From Osedax symbiont Rs2 (GTDB lineage Bacteria > Pseudomonadota > Gammaproteobacteria > Pseudomonadales > Balneatricaceae): a stretch of DNA of 34,745 nucleotides. The translations under genes were made by a program, and so were the position numbers. Position 1 is the stretch's first letter. Every line of letters begins with the position of its first letter. Location: NCBI GenBank assembly GCA_000416315.1, contig ASZI01000007.1, positions 1 through 34,745 of the forward strand. The letters are read 5' to 3'. Positions 8,099 through 15,922 of the stretch are shown here, piece by piece. The notes beneath the pieces were generated by a model. That model was not told the DNA's origin. It saw nothing but the letters and a program-made list of their open reading frames with translations, and searched no databases.

Positions 8099-9388
8099 AT
8101 GCCACTTCCTGACGTCGACCTCAATTCACTCGCAGCCTCTGCCACTAAACTTAAAAAACAATATCGTGATTTCCAAGCGCAGCAGCTAAAGCTGGACATG
8201 ACCCGCGGTAAACCTTGTGCAGAGCAACTTGATTTGGCCAACCCATTACTGAGCATATTAGATCAATCAGATTATCTTGACGCCAGTGGTGTGGACTGTC
8301 GCAACTATGGGGTTCTGGACGGTATTAGTGAAGCCAAAACACTGTTTGCAGATTATTTACAAGTGTCGACGGATGAATTATTTATCGGTGGCAATAGCAG
8401 TTTAGGATTAATGCACGATCTGGTCGCGCGCTGTATCAGCCATGGCGCTGCAGATTCTGAACAACCTTGGGCAAAGCTGGAGAAAATAAAGTTTCTCTGT
8501 CCAGCACCTGGCTATGACAGACATTTTGCTATTTGTCAGCACTTTTCAATTGAGATGATCAGTGTTGCACTGTTGGAAAATGGCGATCCGGACATGGAGC
8601 ATATTGAACGTCTAGTCGCTAGTGATGCGAGCATCAAAGGGCTATGGTTCGTACCTAAATACGGCAACCCCAGTGGTCTGTCTGTTAGTGATCAGGCGGT
8701 AGATCGACTGGCAAAAATGCCTTGTGCGGCCGCTGATTTTCGGATTTTCTGGGACAATGCCTACAACGTGCATCACTTAACACCACAACATGTTGAAATA
8801 AAAAATCTACTCAGGGCCTGCCAGCAAGCAGGTAATGACAACCGGGCGTTTGTCATAGGCTCTACTTCTAAGATTAGCTTTGCCGGTGCCGGCATTGCAG
8901 CTCTTGGCGCCAGTCGCGACAATATTAACTGGCTGTGCCAGCACGTTGCAATCCAAACCATCGGCTCAGACAAAATTAATCAATTACGCCACCTGCGTTT
9001 CTTTAAGAATCTTCAGGGCATTAAAGATCATATGCTTAAACATAGCGAGATACTGGCACCAAAATTCCAGACTGTCGATCGTGTGTTAAACGCGCAATTA
9101 TCAGGCAAACACTTGGCACAGTGGTCCAAACCTAAAGGCGGCTATTTTATCAACTTAGATGTATTAGATAACTGTGCAACTAAAGTCGTTGCTATGGCAA
9201 GAGACGCTGGGGTAGTTCTAACAGCCGCTGGTGCTACTTTCCCCTATGGCAAAGACCCCAGAGACAGAAACATTCGCATTGCACCTAGCTTGCCTTCGGT
9301 TGAGCAAATTGAGCTGGCAATGCAAATATTGAGTGTCTGTATCGAGCTTGTATCGATTGAAGTACTCAGCGACAAACAGAAAACATAG
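8099..9388 (+). CDS. PLP-dependent aminotransferase, aspartate aminotransferase-like (PF12897 type)
   Basis: A 429-residue fold-type I aminotransferase of the divergent aspartate aminotransferase subgroup (Asp_aminotransf), close in motif style to the corynebacterial AspT. Seen: LDMTRGKPCAEQLDL near the start, NYGVLDGISEAK, FVPKYGNPSGLS, FWDNAYNVHHL for cofactor binding, the Schiff-base lysine in GSTSKISFAGAG (about Lys258), and C-terminal FPYGKDPRDRNIRIAPSLP with the carboxylate-binding arginine. Aspartate/2-oxoglutarate transamination is the likely reaction but is inferred. GGAG lies seven bases before the ATG. It appears to be transcribed alone. Confidence 0.9.
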   Translation: MPLPDVDLNSLAASATKLKKQYRDFQAQQLKLDMTRGKPCAEQLDLANPLLSILDQSDYLDASGVDCRNYGVLDGISEAKTLFADYLQVSTDELFIGGNSSLGLMHDLVARCISHGAADSEQPWAKLEKIKFLCPAPGYDRHFAICQHFSIEMISVALLENGDPDMEHIERLVASDASIKGLWFVPKYGNPSGLSVSDQAVDRLAKMPCAAADFRIFWDNAYNVHHLTPQHVEIKNLLRACQQAGNDNRAFVIGSTSKISFAGAGIAALGASRDNINWLCQHVAIQTIGSDKINQLRHLRFFKNLQGIKDHMLKHSEILAPKFQTVDRVLNAQLSGKHLAQWSKPKGGYFINLDVLDNCATKVVAMARDAGVVLTAAGATFPYGKDPRDRNIRIAPSLPSVEQIELAMQILSVCIELVSIEVLSDKQKT

Positions 9389-9394
9389 ATCGAT

Positions 9395-9436
9395 AAAAAA
9401 ACGACTTGGGTTAGGGTTAGCAAAAACCCAAGTCGT
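9395..9436 (-). terminator. Strong rho-independent terminator, minus-strand orientation
   Basis: ACGACTTGGGTT (9401-9412) and AACCCAAGTCGT (9425-9436) form a perfect 12-bp stem with a 12-base loop. Read on the minus strand it is followed by a six- to seven-T run (9395-9400), so it ends leftward transcripts. On the plus strand no T-tract follows, although the stem could still protect the aminotransferase message. Confidence 0.8.
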
Positions 9437-9471
9437 ACAAAAAACATCAGATCTTGTGATGGCGAGCGTTG

Positions 9472-9515
9472 AAAAGTGCATATCTGCACTAAGCAATAAA
9501 TTTGTCTGCACTTTT
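9472..9515. repeat. Perfect 9-bp inverted repeat
   Basis: AAAAGTGCA (9472-9480) and TGCACTTTT (9507-9515) flank a 26-base loop. The loop itself repeats CTGCA-like words, so alternative folds are possible. It lies inside the candidate small RNA. Confidence 0.5.
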
Positions 9516-9728
9516 ACTTTGCGGCTGCGACCATAGGGCAACAACCTTTATTTTACTGTTAAAGAGTAGTATATGAATTGGGGTTGCACCAATACAAAGC
9601 CTGCTTAATTGTAAGCGATTAGTATCAAAAGTTACTCTCAGTCAAAGCTTAGGGAAATAATTTGAGCAAAATGCTCTCTATCCTGCAGCTATGATTGATT
9701 GTTTCTAGAGGCGCTGATTGCGTGACAA

Positions 9729-11072
9729 CTAACCGTAATTTCGCGCGCCTATCGGCTGCTGATCTAACTTGTTGATGATGTAGAAACAACAGCTTAAAGC
9801 GGCGATACCAAACACCAAATTGCCTAAAGTGTTGCCCATAAACACGCCATCGGCACCCATATAACTCACCCCTATCATAACAAAAGGCACAGTACCTACT
9901 GTTGCTTTGGCGAAGTTAAAGGCCGTGGAAACCAGTGGGTAGCCTAAGTTGTTGAAGGCGGCATTGGCGACAAACAAGAAACCATAAAAACTAAAGGCGG
10001 GCCCGATCCAGATGGCGACAAAACGCATAAACGCAGCGCCATCGTCAGAGGCGCCAAACCAGATGATCAGTGCATCGATACTCAGATAAAAAATAACCGC
10101 GGCAACCACACAGTAACAAGTGACAAACAAACAACTGTCATACAAAGTTTTTCGAACACGGCTGAAGTCTTTGGCACCATAATTCTGCGCATAAATAGGC
10201 CCTACGGCAGCTGACAGCGCAAAAATAACACCAAAAACCCCCGGCGTTATCCGACCGGTGACAGACCAGCCCGCCATATAGCTCTCGCCAAATTTAGCTA
10301 TTTCATAGGTCATATAGGCATTGGCAAATGGCGTCGCCAGTTGTGTTGCCATAGCGGGAATTGCAATCGTTAAAATGTTGCGAAGATGCTGTAGGAAAAT
10401 GCTGAAATTGAATGCGCAATAAAAGTCGTGCTTGGCGTAGATAAAATACAGAGCCATCGACCCGACTGCCAATCTGGCAAACACCGATGCGATAGCAGCC
10501 CCTTCAATACCCATATCCAGGCCAAAAATAAAAATAGGGTCCAGGATAACATTCACAGCAGATCCGCTGAGCATCGCTAACATCGACAATTTAGGTGAAC
10601 CCATGGCCCTCAACAAGGCACTACCAGACATAGCGATCGCCAGAAACGGTAAACTCGGCAAAATGATAGCCAAGTACTGATCGGCATACAACAGAGCCTC
10701 ACCACTGGCACCTATCAACGCCAATAGCGGCGTTTTAAACAGCCATGTTATCGCGGCAACAACGCTGGTAAAAGACACTGAGAAGATAAAATTATTAAGC
10801 GCCAGGCCTCTGGCCTGGTTATTTTCTTTAGCACCTATGGCCTTGGCCACAGTCGCCGACATGGCAATAGAAAGTCCTATCGAGAAGCTCATGTTAAAAA
10901 ACATAATACCGGCAGCAAAACCCAGAGCGGCAATTATTGCCTGGTTCTCTAACAGCGTTAAAAAATACAGATCAATTAAGTCGACTGCAAATAATGACAC
11001 CAACCCTATGGAGGAAGTAATGGTTAAAGTGACAACATGGCGCATGATTGAACCATGCAAGAATTTTGCCAC
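9729..11072 (-). CDS. MATE family efflux transporter
   Basis: A 447-residue protein with about twelve hydrophobic segments in two homologous halves, matching the MatE multidrug and toxin extrusion family (Na+- or H+-coupled exporters). Seen: ALGFAAGIMFFNMSFSIGLSIAMSATVAKAIGA in the first half and the paired VTGRITPGVFGVIFALSAAVGPIYAQNYGAKDFSRVRKTL in the second. The substrate is not predictable. The start is a GTG at 11072 without a strong ribosome site; an ATG nine codons later (MRHVV) is the alternative. Upstream (11073-11371) lies about 300 bp with no gene. Confidence 0.9.
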   Translation of the reverse strand: MAKFLHGSIMRHVVTLTITSSIGLVSLFAVDLIDLYFLTLLENQAIIAALGFAAGIMFFNMSFSIGLSIAMSATVAKAIGAKENNQARGLALNNFIFSVSFTSVVAAITWLFKTPLLALIGASGEALLYADQYLAIILPSLPFLAIAMSGSALLRAMGSPKLSMLAMLSGSAVNVILDPIFIFGLDMGIEGAAIASVFARLAVGSMALYFIYAKHDFYCAFNFSIFLQHLRNILTIAIPAMATQLATPFANAYMTYEIAKFGESYMAGWSVTGRITPGVFGVIFALSAAVGPIYAQNYGAKDFSRVRKTLYDSCLFVTCYCVVAAVIFYLSIDALIIWFGASDDGAAFMRFVAIWIGPAFSFYGFLFVANAAFNNLGYPLVSTAFNFAKATVGTVPFVMIGVSYMGADGVFMGNTLGNLVFGIAALSCCFYIINKLDQQPIGARNYG

Positions 11073-11351
11073 GACTTGGTCTTTTTGATTTTTCAGAGGA
11101 CTACCACTAATCTAGCTTGATGTGATGAAAAACAACAGAATGTATCTACAGGAGTACGCTATTGGCTCTTTTTGCAAATTGGCAGATCAATATGCGCCGC
11201 CAGCGTTATACTCTTTCACAGCTGATGATGGCGCCGCAAAAGAATAACGTAATTCAGGTCTAAATGCAGTAGTAATCTATCTACTTACTTAGCCACCCCC
11301 TGACACTGTTCGAGCCAAACTATCCAACCTCGATATGCCTTAGGGCTAGAC

Positions 11352-11384
11352 TGTAAGGCGATAATGCTAAATTATGGCCTTACA
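11352..11384 (-). terminator. Hairpin over the response-regulator stop codon
   Basis: TGTAAGGC (11352-11359) and GCCTTACA (11377-11384) are exact reverse complements with a 17-base loop that contains the stop codon of the response-regulator gene. No T-tract follows on the minus strand, so termination is uncertain. A further TAAGGC-related word at 11337-11342 allows a competing stem. Confidence 0.35.
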
Positions 11385-12025
11385 ACACCGTGGCGAATTG
11401 CCAGATGAACCAACTCAGAATTATTTGTCAGTGAGAGTTTTCTTAATATATTTGCTCGGTGGGCATGCACTGTCTTATTAGACAAACACATATTGTCAGC
11501 AATTTCAGAGGCTTTACGCCCATCAGCCAACAGCGAAAATATTTGTATTTCCCTTTTAGTCAGGATAGTCAGTGGGCTTTCGGACTCTTTCCCCTCCAGC
11601 TGGTTTTTAACCGTAGGTGACAAATACTGCTGCCCGCTGTCAATTGTTTTTACTGCCGTTATCAACTCATTCGCCGGTCCGCGTTTGGTTAAAAAACCTT
11701 TTGCACCCGCCTTAATCACTGTCAGTGGAAAGGGTGCAGTATCATACCCTGATAAGACCAGTATTTTGGCACTTTTATCAAAAGCGAGAATACGCCGGAT
11801 AGCTTCTATGCCCCCATGGGTGCTATCAGAAGTTCCAGAATCTGATGGCAAGGATAAATCCATTACCACTATATCTGGAAGTTTGTGCTTATACAGATCA
11901 TAGGCTTCAATGCTGGATTTCGCCTCCGCGATGACATCGATGTCTTTCTCTGAGTTCAATATACTTTTGAATCCAGCTCTCACGACTTCGTGATCATCAA
12001 CAAGCAATACTTTAATTGTCATCAT
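11372..12025 (-). CDS. NarL/FixJ-family response regulator, orphan
   Basis: A 217-residue regulator with an N-terminal receiver domain and a C-terminal LuxR-type helix-turn-helix. The receiver keeps the acidic pair Asp10-Asp11, the phospho-acceptor Asp56 (VVMDLSLP), the SG after the fourth strand (LVLSG) and the lysine in GFLTKRG. The HTH reads LTKREIQIFSLLADGRKASEIADNMCLSNKTVHAHRANILRKL. Unusually, the loop after Asp56 is about eight residues longer than normal (LPSDSGTSDSTHGGIEA, where relatives have about four residues between the proline and the IEA). No histidine kinase is adjacent. It is the last gene of a four-gene co-directional cluster, 52 bp after the 140-residue protein gene. Confidence 0.9.
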   Translation of the reverse strand: MMTIKVLLVDDHEVVRAGFKSILNSEKDIDVIAEAKSSIEAYDLYKHKLPDIVVMDLSLPSDSGTSDSTHGGIEAIRRILAFDKSAKILVLSGYDTAPFPLTVIKAGAKGFLTKRGPANELITAVKTIDSGQQYLSPTVKNQLEGKESESPLTILTKREIQIFSLLADGRKASEIADNMCLSNKTVHAHRANILRKLSLTNNSELVHLAIRHGVVRP

Positions 12026-12077
12026 AACTACTCAACTGTCAGTCCATTATTTGAATAAAGGAAATTCACGTATGCTT

Positions 12078-12500
12078 CTAAGCGCCTTTGTAAGTATGGC
12101 TAGTATTGATCTCCATACAGTACTGGGATGCCTGTTCCACATTTTCACAATTTGCCGGATAAGCGACTAATTCATCACTGTAGCCTATCAATTTGATCCC
12201 TTCGCGGTGACAGTGCTCAAGCACTTTTTCCATCGCTTTTATCACTGCGAGTTGCCGGTCCGAGAACTCAACTTCTCTGTCAGCATCGACTCTTTTTTTA
12301 CTGGTAACTTGCTGCAATACATAGTCATCTTCATCCAACAGCTGTACCGTTTTCTCAGTTAATTTCTCATTGATTAGAACGGTTTTTGCCTCATTAAAGA
12401 TTTCCAAACTATAGCAGTTAACAACATCTTGCTGCTGACACTTTAGCAATATAGCTTTTATCTCCTGGTACGAGACTTTATCTGCTAAATCATATTCCAT
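12078..12500 (-). CDS. Unrecognised 140-residue protein
   Basis: I do not recognise this protein. It is soluble-looking, acidic and mostly helical in character, with no signal peptide or membrane segment. Five cysteines fall at about 21, 29, 97, 118 and 128; the last three lie in a C-terminal third rich in CHREGIKLIGYSDELVAYP and NCENVEQASQYC, which might bind metal or form a small-molecule site (speculation). GGA stands shortly before the ATG at 12500. It sits between the KfrA-like gene (56 bp away) and the response regulator (52 bp away) in the same direction, so co-transcription is likely. Confidence 0.75.
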   Translation of the reverse strand: MEYDLADKVSYQEIKAILLKCQQQDVVNCYSLEIFNEAKTVLINEKLTEKTVQLLDEDDYVLQQVTSKKRVDADREVEFSDRQLAVIKAMEKVLEHCHREGIKLIGYSDELVAYPANCENVEQASQYCMEINTSHTYKGA

Positions 12501-12556
12501 AAAAATCCAACTACGTTTCTGGCAAAATTAATTTTTATTATATCTGAGTATTTAAC

Positions 12557-13354
12557 TTATCGGCCAAGTTGCTGAAAACTTTCCAATTGTTCTTTAACAT
12601 TATCATATTTTGTATCTTGTTGAGCAATAACTAGCTCCAATCTATGTATTTGCTTGATGTAGCTTTTTTCCTGTTCATACAACTGTTGCTGTAAATTAGT
12701 ACACTTACTTTCGCCAGTGCTGAGCTGGTTTTTCAGGTCATCGATTATTGCTTCATTCACTTTAAGATTAATACGCGCTTGAAACAAGTCATCCGATTGA
12801 TTATTAATGTTATTTTTTGATTCTGACTGGCTCAGCAATATCTCCTGTTGTCTATTCGTGCGCGTCAAATCGTCTTTTTTAGCCCGCTCCTTGATTAACG
12901 ATGACTCGAGCTCATTAACCCTTTGAGTTAACGCATTTTTTTGTTCTACTAACTGTTCTGTGCCTTCCAGCAGTCTGTTATTTTGTTGCTGCATCGCCAG
13001 AAGTGTCGATTGCGTTGCAAAAAGCTGACTCTCATCTATACGCTTTTGCTGTATTGCAGATTCATTTAATGCCTGACGTTGATCTTCCAGTGCTGCATGA
13101 GAATAAGCTAATGCTTGATCCCAGAGTTTAGATGCGGCTGTAATCACCGGTTCCGGTAGCGCGGGGTGTTCACTCTGTCTGCTTAATCGCTGCGATAAAC
13201 CCGCCCACCATAAATTCAGCGCATGGTTAATGGTGGTTATACTACCGCTACCTATCAAGTTACGTACCGCTTGCTGGGTCGGCCGCTGACCTTTGGCTAA
13301 TAACTCATCTGCAGCTCGCTGCACTTTATCACTGGTATCTGATTTTATCGGCAT
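12557..13354 (-). CDS. KfrA-like DNA-binding coiled-coil protein
   Basis: A 265-residue protein. The first about 60 residues (DKVQRAADELLAKGQRPTQQAVRNLIGSGSITTINHALNLWW) match the KfrA N-terminal helix-turn-helix domain (PF11740) first known from IncP plasmids. From about residue 85 to the end runs a long, glutamine- and glutamate-rich coiled coil. Plasmid KfrA is an autoregulated alpha-helical DNA-binding protein linked to plasmid maintenance. Here it appears chromosomal, with no replication or partition genes nearby. No ribosome site is obvious before the ATG. The gene is 69 bp downstream of the channel gene. Confidence 0.85.
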   Translation of the reverse strand: MPIKSDTSDKVQRAADELLAKGQRPTQQAVRNLIGSGSITTINHALNLWWAGLSQRLSRQSEHPALPEPVITAASKLWDQALAYSHAALEDQRQALNESAIQQKRIDESQLFATQSTLLAMQQQNNRLLEGTEQLVEQKNALTQRVNELESSLIKERAKKDDLTRTNRQQEILLSQSESKNNINNQSDDLFQARINLKVNEAIIDDLKNQLSTGESKCTNLQQQLYEQEKSYIKQIHRLELVIAQQDTKYDNVKEQLESFQQLGR

Positions 13355-13423
13355 AAAATGTACTGTGTGTGTATTGTTTGTGTATTAATAAATACATATT
13401 AGCTGAAAATTCTTTAAGTTAAT

Positions 13424-14353
13424 CTATCTAATCATCTTTTTTACAAATACCACTACAAACAAAGCGATAGTAAAGCTGCCCATCAGTGCTTCAGTCGATG
13501 CTAAAAAGCGGCTAAATCCGTGCGGTGCTATGTCGCCATAGCCCAAAGTGGTAAATGTCACTACACTAAAATATATAGCATCAAAAAAGTAATACATGTT
13601 TTCCCCGAAGTCATTTGACCAATTTAACTGGATCAACTCCCCCGCGTAAGTTAAGCCTGAAAAAGCATAACAGCAGGCGTAGACCAATATTAATAGTAGT
13701 GTAAAGCCAATGATGCGCAGTGGTTCCTCGCCGTAGCCACAAAACAAATCCACTGTTTTTGAGAGCCCCCTCGCCCCTGAAAACAAAGGCAACTGCATTC
13801 TTCTGGCAATCATTTCACTGCGGAAAAAGCGGCCTGACAATTCAAATAACCCTTCGTCTTCAGTCACTTTGCGCAAATGCCTGTAGATCTCTTCCGCCTG
13901 CTGATAAAGGTCTTCTTTCTCTCTGAGGTCATGTACCTCTCGGGCCTTTTTGAATTGCAATATCTCAGTGCCCCAGTTGATATGCTCTAGCTTTGCATGT
14001 TCAAAGTTTGCACCCAGCAAATTACAATTTTCCAGATTGGCGCAATGTAAATTTGCGTATTTAAAATTTGCTTTCATCAAAGAACAACCGGCAAAATCAA
14101 CCATAAAGCAGTGTGCTGCCTCTAGATCCGAGCGATAAAAGTCTGAATCTATAAATTTGTAACCGTGTCTCGAGTTTCGATTGACCAAGTTTATATTGCG
14201 CAAATTTAATCGAGCCAGCTTAAACCTCTCCATTTGCGTACCTTTTTTGGCACGCTCCTCCAGACAGCTGGTAATATCTGACAGGGCAGAATACTCACCT
14301 TGCTGCCAAATATTTGCATCTTCCAGGGCTAGCTCGTCGTATTCTTTGTGCAA
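13424..14353 (-). CDS. Pentapeptide-repeat protein with two-TM potassium-channel domain
   Basis: A 309-residue protein with three parts. Residues about 44-130 hold pentapeptide repeats (such as ANFKYANLHCANLENCNLLGANFEHAKL), which form a right-handed beta helix. A charged, helical linker follows (about 140-200). The C-terminus is an Ion_trans_2 pore: TM1 near IIGFTLLLILVYACCYAF, the pore loop with selectivity filter TTLGYGDI, and TM2 near ALMGSFTIALFVVVFV. The TLGYGD filter predicts potassium selectivity. The repeats would lie in the cytoplasm, before the pore. The start is a TTG at 14353 with AGGGA eight bases upstream. First gene of the four-gene cluster. Confidence 0.88.
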   Translation of the reverse strand: MHKEYDELALEDANIWQQGEYSALSDITSCLEERAKKGTQMERFKLARLNLRNINLVNRNSRHGYKFIDSDFYRSDLEAAHCFMVDFAGCSLMKANFKYANLHCANLENCNLLGANFEHAKLEHINWGTEILQFKKAREVHDLREKEDLYQQAEEIYRHLRKVTEDEGLFELSGRFFRSEMIARRMQLPLFSGARGLSKTVDLFCGYGEEPLRIIGFTLLLILVYACCYAFSGLTYAGELIQLNWSNDFGENMYYFFDAIYFSVVTFTTLGYGDIAPHGFSRFLASTEALMGSFTIALFVVVFVKKMIR

Positions 14354-14850
14354 GTTTTAATATCCCTAGCCATTGATCGGTTATTTTCTAGCTTCTACAT
14401 ACAGCATAGACATATATAGTAAATTATCCTAATTCAGTTCAGGTTTTATTCGAGTGGGGGCAACATGGGGGATTTTTTGTGTACTATTTAAGATAAACAG
14501 CTGCACACCGCAACAGTGTGCATCGGACAATTCAAAGTGAATCGGCGAACACCCTAACTGCTACGATTTCAACTGGCGGCTCACGCTACGGGCATCGCTA
14601 CTGTATAAAAATAGGAGTGAATCGGATCTGTGGGCACAATTGGCATTTAGCAATGCGAATCAACAACGATGTTTTTTAGGTTTATTAAGCGCTGATAGCC
14701 TAATGTTCGTCAGAGTATTTTTCAGCTATCGAAACTCTCAACAACTGCTACAGACTCTTGTTGTAGTCGCTGTAGTCAGTAAACAATCTTAAATCTACAG
14801 CGACACAAAGACGTTCTACTGGAAAAAATTACTTAGTTCAGGCCAGGCTA
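14354..14850. other. Gene-free region between channel and LysR genes
   Basis: About 500 bp with no convincing reading frame. It must hold the promoter of the channel cluster, which I could not place. It contains two inverted repeats: TGCACAC/GTGTGCA at 14502-14522 (7-bp arms, 7-base loop) and GTCGCTGTAG/CTACAGCGAC at 14766-14804. The second ends 46 bp after the LysR stop and may mark its 3' end, though without a T-tract. Confidence 0.4.
14766..14804 (-). repeat. 10-bp inverted repeat downstream of LysR gene
   Basis: GTCGCTGTAG (14766-14775) and CTACAGCGAC (14795-14804) are exact reverse complements around 19 bases. Position after the minus-strand LysR stop suggests an mRNA 3'-end structure; the missing T-run leaves this open. 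Confidence 0.4.
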
Positions 14851-15759
14851 TTAATCTTTATCACTGGTCCCTACACTGAGCACCAGCTCGTTAACTCCCC
14901 CTTGCGCAGCCGCTGAAAGAGCCGACCTTTTACGGGTAATAATACCTACTTTGCGAGAGATAACCGGCTCTATTAAGGGGCGGCACACTGCCCCTAGCTC
15001 TTGCATTTGCTCCTGGCACAGAGCTGGCACTAATCCAACGCCTAAACCTATTGAGGCCATGCGCCCAACCGTCGCCAGTTGATGCGCCTCAAAGGCAACG
15101 GATAAATTCATGCCGTTATTGTACAGTTCCCGCTCTATTTGCAGTCGCAGGCTCGAGGGACGCTGCAACGCAATAATCTCCTCTGTGATGACTTGTGCCC
15201 AAGTAATCTCAGCGCAATGGGTAAGAGGGTGCTGTGCACTTAAAGCGGCAATGAAGTCATCTTCAAACAGCGGCTGAAAAAGCAAATCCTCGGCATCGCC
15301 GGGATCAAAACTAATGCCGATTTCAACGCGCCCGCTACGCACCATTTCCACTACATCCTCGGCGATAACATCTTGCACAGCTATGTTTATATCCGGATGT
15401 TTTTTTCTAAAATCCAACAAGATAGCCGGGAGTTGATTACTGGCAAAAGAGGGCATGCAAGAGATAGATATTTTGCCACGGTACAGCGAAAAACGACTTT
15501 GCACTTCTTCAAATGCATCATCCCAATCGGTGAGCAGACGCATCGCTGTTTTGTAAAAGCCCTCTCCTTCTGGAGTAAGCCTTAGCGCTCGGGTGGTGCG
15601 CACTAATAACTTACCCCCTAGAGACTCTTCTAAGTTTTTGATCGCAATGCTTAGCGCTGGCTGAGATAAATGCACTTGTTCGCAGGCTTCAGTAAAGCTG
15701 CGCGTTTTGGCCACTGCGACAAAAGCTCTTAATTGCTTCACGGTAAAATGAGTTTTCAA
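14851..15759 (-). CDS. LysR-family transcriptional regulator
   Basis: A 302-residue regulator with the N-terminal LysR winged helix-turn-helix (VKQLRAFVAVAKTRSFTEACEQVHLSQPALSIAIKNLEESLGGKLLVR, about residues 8-55) and a C-terminal substrate-binding-like domain. The start is a TTG at 15759 with AGGGG seven bases upstream. It is divergent from the scoAB genes across 163 bp of very AT-rich DNA, the standard arrangement for a LysR regulator and its target, so control of scoAB is inferred. The inducer is unknown. Confidence 0.92.
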   Translation of the reverse strand: MKTHFTVKQLRAFVAVAKTRSFTEACEQVHLSQPALSIAIKNLEESLGGKLLVRTTRALRLTPEGEGFYKTAMRLLTDWDDAFEEVQSRFSLYRGKISISCMPSFASNQLPAILLDFRKKHPDINIAVQDVIAEDVVEMVRSGRVEIGISFDPGDAEDLLFQPLFEDDFIAALSAQHPLTHCAEITWAQVITEEIIALQRPSSLRLQIERELYNNGMNLSVAFEAHQLATVGRMASIGLGVGLVPALCQEQMQELGAVCRPLIEPVISRKVGIITRKRSALSAAAQGGVNELVLSVGTSDKD

Positions 15760-15851
15760 GGACTACCCCTATAATGCCTGTATTAAAATTCTCAGAAATA
15801 CTAGCAGATCAACCCGAACTTATAAATTATTTTAATAAATATTTATATTTT

Positions 15852-15870
15852 TTATATTTGATAAATATAA
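15852..15870. promoter_or_regulatory. AT-rich palindrome, candidate LysR operator
   Basis: TTATATTT and AAATATAA are exact reverse complements around GAT, 52 bp before scoA. The shape (T-N11-A within a dyad) suits a LysR box. A second AT palindrome, ATAAATATTTAT, lies at 15835-15846. In such AT-rich DNA some dyads arise by chance. Confidence 0.35.
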
Positions 15871-15922
15871 CTACTTACTACAAACTCAGGTTAAATCAAA
15901 ATAGAGACACGGAGGTATTTCA

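Larger units (their letters stand above)
9395..9561 (-). ncRNA. Candidate small RNA between aminotransferase and MATE genes
   Basis: On the minus strand a promoter-like pair (TTGTAT at 9597-9592, 18-bp spacer, TATACT at 9573-9568) precedes about 165 bases. These hold a perfect 9-bp inverted repeat (9472-9480 with 9507-9515) and end at a strong rho-independent terminator. No reading frame with a ribosome site was seen. The alternative is that this is simply the long 3' end of the MATE transcript, whose stop is about 290 bp away. Not matched to any known RNA family. Confidence 0.35.

Noticed and set aside
9218..9544. A 108-codon minus-strand frame over the aminotransferase end
   Set aside because: It is the reverse shadow of the aminotransferase gene extended into the hairpin region, with no ribosome site.
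11372..14353. Idea that the channel/KfrA/regulator cluster is an anti-phage island
   Set aside because: No nuclease, NTPase, toxin or mobile-element gene accompanies it; nothing in the sequence points to defence beyond the presence of a membrane pore.
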